A stretch of 64,000 nt of DNA from assembly GCF_947623445.1 (NCBI RefSeq), contig NC_135243.1, forward strand, positions 6,326,501 through 6,390,500, read 5' to 3'. The position numbers and the translations under genes were made by a program. Position 1 is the stretch's first letter; each line of letters begins with the position of its first letter. The notes beneath the pieces are model-generated. The model worked only from the letters and a program-made list of their open reading frames with translations, searched no databases and had not been told where the DNA came from. Of this stretch, positions 58,947 through 64,000 are shown piece by piece. Source of the stretch: Clavelina lepadiformis. Its lineage: Eukaryota > Chordata > Ascidiacea > Aplousobranchia > Clavelinidae.

Positions 58947-61764
58947 TTCTACCGTAGAAACATCGTTGGATGTTCGATGTAACAAAAGCACAACTTATTC
59001 CCAATCTCCTAACCGAAACATTGTTATTGTTATGTGATGGTTAAGATTTTGTGTATTTAAATGTATAAATATTTTCGATTTTACTTAATTATTATAACAT
59101 GCATTTAAATATTTTTTTCTGTTTTCCCTGATTTGGGCACAGAAATAATCTGTGCAATCCTCAAAGCGTGCCAAAATATGCAAAATTTGTCAGACAGTTT
59201 ATTTTTTATTGATCATAATATATTATAAAATCTTTATGGTTTAGTGGTTAATGTGCACGCAAAGGTATGGCATGTGGCGTTTAGCGTACTGCTGTATTCG
59301 ATAATGTTTTTCAAGAACCTATTGCTGTAAGGTTTTTCATTTTTGCTGTAAATTGTAATTCCATTTTCCTTTGAGATTGTCATTTCGCTGTATTAGCGTG
59401 ATCACGTAATCGTAGCAACAATCATCCTTTCATGCAATAATCACTGTCGAAAAATTCATGCAAAAAATTGTACCCTTTATCACCTATGCCACGTGATTAA
59501 ACATGTCTAGAAAAAGTTTAATTTCATTCATTATTAACTCAAGCGTCATGCCAACACACCATCACGTGTTAAAAGTCGAACATGTCTAACACGTAATCTA
59601 GAAAATTCAGGACTCATTATACGTCATACTTTAACAATTAGCGTTCTTTCGTAAGTACAGAGAGTTGTAAACTGTAAGATATATGTCGATGAACTATTTA
59701 TATGGGCGTGTCGTTATGCAAGTTATGCCTAAACGAATAAATTAAATTCACACCCACGAAAATAGAACAATGATGTATTGGTTTCTAATTTTGGCGTGAA
59801 GTGATTATCAAACATCGCTGCTTCTGTTTCTTGCTATATATGGATGTAGCAAGTGGACTTTTATCAAACAATAAAGACGGGCTTGACATAGAATGATGCT
59901 ATAAAAAAAAATCACCGCAAGCTAGCAGTAGAGGATTTCGCCCCGACACTGAACGACTCATGCTGTTGTCATTCAAGCGTGCAAATTTATACGCACAACT
60001 ACTGTACGTTCTTGTGCGATCGTCTGAGCATTTACAAGGTCATATCTTCCTAGGAAACGTTGTGTTTTGGTAAACTTTCTGTTTTTGGTAAACAATCTTA
60101 AATAACGGAAAACCTGACTTGCTTAGCTTGGTAACAAAAGTTGACTTTCGCAAAAAGCAGAAATAGATTTCTTGATGTTTGTAAGTCGTTCTAGTATGAC
60201 GTCATAAATATAATGACAACGTTCAATGTCATCCGAGTTAATTAAATCTACGAGTCGCCTCAGGCTAGTACATTTCTGCCAGTAATTTGTTGTGCGATTA
60301 GCAGCTTCGCCAGTTCACGCAAGCAATGTTGGTCAGTGGTACTGCTGCAGCTTTTGCAGGCTATTGTAGTTCCAAGTCTCTGCACTAGAATACCTAAATT
60401 TAAAAGGTGTGATTGTTGTGTTACTTTAAAGTATCATGGAATGTATGCTTAGGTTTAACGCTTGAATGTATGCTTTTTTATAATCTAAGTTGCTGACCTC
60501 AACTAAGTAGGGAAGAAAAAATACAAACAACGTTAAACCTTTTGGGGAGGTACTGTAAGCTGCAACGCCATTAAAGAATGTTATTATAGTTATGTACAGT
60601 AATGGTTTAATTACATGCAATAATTGAAAGGCAACAAAAGCGATAGTAGAGTACATAAAGACCCCATTCAAGTTAGGCACGGTATACCGGAAGTAGTTGT
60701 ATCATGCAATATCCGTTTAAGTCGATGCCCTACCTATGAAGCGCTGAAGTAAGGTGTAAACGAAAGGCGTTAACAGTAAAAAGCTTTACGTTAGTTTGAA
60801 AGGTAAACATGCAAGATAGCCCAGCAACTGAGTAAGATATTGTCGTCACACGTCGTTGAAGAAAATAAAGTGATAGACGAGAATCGCTCAAGCGTAAAGA
60901 GCATATCGGTCTGTTTTTTATGAGACCTGAGCGTTGTTTGTCTCTTGGAGCTGAACCTTCGAGCTGTTATGACCTAATTTACACAAAGCTTTTTACAGAA
61001 CGCCTGCGGTCGGTTTTAGACTCGGCTTTAGCATAGCTGTAAGTATTATATCTTTAAATATGCCATTGGCTCCCAAGAGGTTTTTTAATCACGCACGTAA
61101 TCGTCAAAAGTTACGGTGGTAATGCAAAAGGACCGATTGACTTTCACTTATTGTATTTCATTATGAACCTTTAGGTAATATTCTTACACACAGGCAACGT
61201 GATAAGTTACGCTTGTCCAATGATTTATTCAGGAGTGTACACGATCAATAGACAATCGACCGAAGCTTCGTATCACCATAAACGTGCCGCAAAGTCACAA
61301 ACATAGGACATTTTAAGCTTCTTGGCGAAGTACCTATAGAATAAGAATGTACTTGCAATAAAGTTTGATACTTCAGCGAGGAAGCTAAATAGCAATGTTG
61401 GCGGAACATTAATCCTTCAGTTCTAGTGCTAACTAAAAATAATTACTGATATGTACTGTAATTTTTCAAATAGAAGCCGCTGCTACTATTTTTTATTTTT
61501 GATCACGCACGACTTCTATTTTTTAATCAGATCATCAAACGATCGAACTCTTTTACTGTGCTGCCAATCCTATAGCAGAAGCTCGTGTGTGTGAACGATT
61601 TTCAATAGAGTAATACTCTAGCATCGTTCCTTGCTGCTTCTAATCAAGGAAATACTGTACATGTTATTGATACTTCGTCAGTAATGCCGCTGCATTTTAT
61701 GCTTTCATTTCCGTTGCTTTTTGAAAGGTATGCTGTTCAGATAAATTAAAAATTAGGTCAAGCA
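58947..61764. other. Intergenic, receptor 7 to kelch gene
   Basis: 2.8 kb with no recognised gene. In particular no BTB or BACK coding exon for the kelch gene was found here. Confidence 0.5.
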
Positions 61765-63420
61765 ATGACAGAGCTCAGACGTCTCGTGAATAAATGGGTC
61801 AGCGTGGACGGCGTATTGGCCCCTAAACCTGTCCCAGTGCTCAAGTTCTCCCGACGATTGTCTACGTCCAGCCTAGATAGCGTCTGCACTTGTGAGCACA
61901 GCAGAGACCCGTTTCATAGCGTGGTGGAGCTGCACGGTTCTGTATACGTTGTTGGTGGAACAAGGACTTGTGAAGACGGTTGTCGTTTTAGGTAAGATAT
62001 AAAGCGCTATTATCAGGGTTGCCATACCGTCCTTATTTATAAGATTTGTCCTTATTTTAAAGGTCCGTGTCTTAGAAAATATGTTTGTCCTTATTTATAA
62101 GAAATGTCCTTATTTTCACTTTCGTCCTTATTTTTAGGGCGGATGTGGGCACTTTTGTCCTTATTTTGGGCATTTTGTCACCTTACGATACCATTTTGTA
62201 CCAAAGAGATACCAAAATTATGAACATGCAGATAGTGTCTTGTTTTTTTTTTTTTTTTTCTTAGGAACATTGGGTGCTTTCTGTTGTTGTACACTGTTTA
62301 AGGTGGTATTCCTCGTTGATTTTCTAGTCGTCCTTATTTTTGAGTTGAGACTGATGGCAACCCTGGCTATTATAGATGTCTGCATGTTACCAGCACACCG
62401 ACAGCTGTCATTTAAGCATCTACCGTGTCGGCTTGTCGTTACTACCGTAAAATCTTTTTGTTATAGCATTGCATAAATTACGCCATAAATGGTTGTTTAA
62501 AATCTTAAACAAGTTTGCGTTTAGCAGCACCAAGTTTAGTAAATTCAGTTACATTCTTAATGTTTCATACTTCAAGTCGATCCCTGAAACGCTACGATCC
62601 ACGAACGGATAGTTGCGCCAAACTGTCCGACATGCACGTCAGGAGGGGAGACTTCGTGGCCTGTACATCCGGTGAACAGATTTACGTGTTTGGAGGAAGA
62701 AATCGACACGGAATAATGGACATCTGCGAAAGATACGACCCTTCTGCGGATAAGTGGGAGTTCGTGTCTAAGTTGCCCGAGGTAATATACATTGATCGCT
62801 TTGACTGCAATGTTTTCTTTTGTACCCAAGCGTGTCGTATTCTAGGATTTGTAGCGTACGTGCTAGAAATGGTAAGATTTAACGAGATACAGGTTATGCT
62901 ACTAGCACCAAACCGCTAAATGCTGGCTGTTTCTTTTTAACAGCCGACTTACATGGCGGCGGGCGTGCCAATGGACGGAAATATTTATCTATCGGGCGGT
63001 TTTGGAGAGTTTGAAGCGAAGGGCGCTATGTTTCGTTACAACACTGCAAAAGACGAATGGACGAAGCTAGACTCTAACATGATGGCCGAAAGGGGATATC
63101 ACGTCATGCTGAAGGGGGCCGATAGTTCTTTGTGGGTGATAGGCGGAGTGGATAACCCTTTTTCGGGCCGAAATGTCTGGGAGATCGAAGCGTTTGACAC
63201 AACGGCTAAAAATTGGCAGCTGATGGGTCGCTCCTTTCCAAACCAGCTCTTTGACAACACCATGCGGCTGAACGGTTTAGTGGACGAAAATGGCGACATT
63301 TGTGTCTTTGCAGTGACAGATCCCGATCATTACCCAAAGATGAAGTATAGCCCACGTAAACGCACCTGGTCGGAGATAGAGAGACTTTCTAATCTGTCTG
63401 AGCTTGATGTCGACACTTAA
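61765..63420 (+). CDS. Kelch-repeat (beta-propeller) protein
   Basis: Three exons: 61765-61991, 62577-62781 and 62944-63420, with phases 2 and 0 and GT-AG junctions. The product has 302 aa. Kelch blades are marked by VYVVGG (exon 1), IYVFGG (exon 2), IYLSGG and LWVIGG (exon 3), each followed by a Y/F-x-P or similar strand and a Trp (YDPSADKW, YNTAKDEW, FDTTAKNW, YSPRKRTW). That gives about five blades, short of the usual six of KLHL proteins. No BTB or BACK domain is encoded in the window. An in-frame stop at 61747 and an acceptor-like AATTAG at 61756 leave it open whether 61765 is the true start or an internal exon of a longer KLHL-type gene. KLHL proteins are CUL3 adaptors; this role is not shown here. 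Confidence 0.8.
62006..62373. mobile_element. hAT-type non-autonomous element in kelch intron 1
   Basis: The body 62014-62365 (352 bp) begins CAGGGTTGCCA and ends TGGCAACCCTG, an exact inverted repeat. It is flanked by GCTATTAT on both sides (62006-62013 and 62366-62373), an 8-bp hAT target duplication. The interior repeats TTTGTCCTTATTTT-like units and has a T-run. There is no transposase. Confidence 0.93.
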
Positions 63421-64000
63421 TCTCATTTCGGTTTTCTTTGATGGTTTGGGATTTTATGTCTCATGCGTTTTTGCTTCTACTAACGCTTGTACTTTTTATC
63501 CCAATATGTTGCTTGTTATACTGCTGAACAATATTTTTGTGAATAGCTGAATTCTCAGTATTTCTGGCCGGATTTAACCACCGTTTAAAATAATTTATGT
63601 GCTCCTGTCCTGTCAGTTGTCACGACGGTGCTGTATTTTTTTTATATGGTGTCACAGCCCGGTATTCCTATGTGCATGGTGTCACATCTTTCGCAAGTTG
63701 CTAGCTTCTGCCACGGCCGACACATGCTTCTGTGTTATTGTTGTTGATTTTGATATTATTGACTTGAAGCACCAACTCTAGCTTTAAACGTAGGGACATT
63801 GCCAATTAGACAAAACCTTTGTTTAACTTGAATTCTAGACGTAGTGAGCATTGTCGTATAATGTTGTACAGTTGTATAGTTCTTATCAAGTTAGTATTAT
63901 TTTTGTTACTGAAATTATAATTATCAAGGATTAATCGCGGAAACCTGACAAATTGTACATCTCACGAATGCAAGTGTACCTTATTTCTTTGCAAACAAGC
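63421..64000. other. 3' flank of the kelch gene
   Basis: Presumed 3' UTR and intergenic sequence to the window end. Nothing else recognised. Confidence 0.5.

Overview
The window looks like AT-rich chromosomal DNA from a marine invertebrate, most likely an ascidian tunicate. The evidence is spliced precursors with a signal peptide, a cationic peptide and an acidic pro-piece, which is the layout known for ascidian antimicrobial peptides. Small phase-matched exons, several hAT-type elements and short LTR elements fit but do not prove it. No tRNA, rRNA or CRISPR array was found.

Three host gene groups stand out. (1) Seven intact, intronless seven-transmembrane receptors of one family, at 2.7, 6.5, 9.7, 33.4-34.6 (reverse strand), 45.3, 52.8 and 57.8 kb, plus one decayed copy at 50.7 kb. 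All seven keep a Cys and an Arg exactly 25 residues apart, as between C3.25 and R3.50 of class A GPCRs, but LRQ or FRQ stands where DRY is usual. (2) Three spliced genes for secreted cationic peptides (15.2 kb +, 17.7-18.6 kb -, 37.4-38.9 kb -). Their gene plan is identical: a 5' UTR intron a few bases before the ATG, intron phases 2, 0 and 1, and a 115-nt acidic exon. The mature peptides are completely different. The third has a five-residue cationic repeat, and its last intron holds 52 perfect copies of ATAGT. (3) A divergent pair of spliced membrane-protein genes: a 341-aa two-TM protein with a TPR-like helical region (23.0-25.6 kb, -) and a 230-aa four-TM protein (27.0-29.9 kb, +) with a stretch resembling the RHIM amyloid core.

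The right end (61.8-63.4 kb) holds a three-exon kelch-repeat gene whose first intron carries a hAT-like element with a perfect 8-bp target duplication.

Mobile DNA: an LTR element at 20.58-22.24 kb with identical LTRs, a related solo LTR at 31.05 kb with an abutting hAT MITE, a second worn hAT MITE at 42.4 kb, a foldback element at 14.3 kb, a Tc1-like transposase remnant at 22.8 kb, and two 654-bp direct repeats at 5.47 and 8.24 kb, each upstream of a receptor gene. Three related short segments at 39.8, 41.0 and 42.0 kb may be small basic-peptide exons. Much of the rest, especially 10.8-14.3, 34.6-37.4, 46.5-49.8 and 53.9-57.1 kb, shows no recognisable gene. Exon structures were worked out by eye from splice signals and phase matching, with no transcript support.
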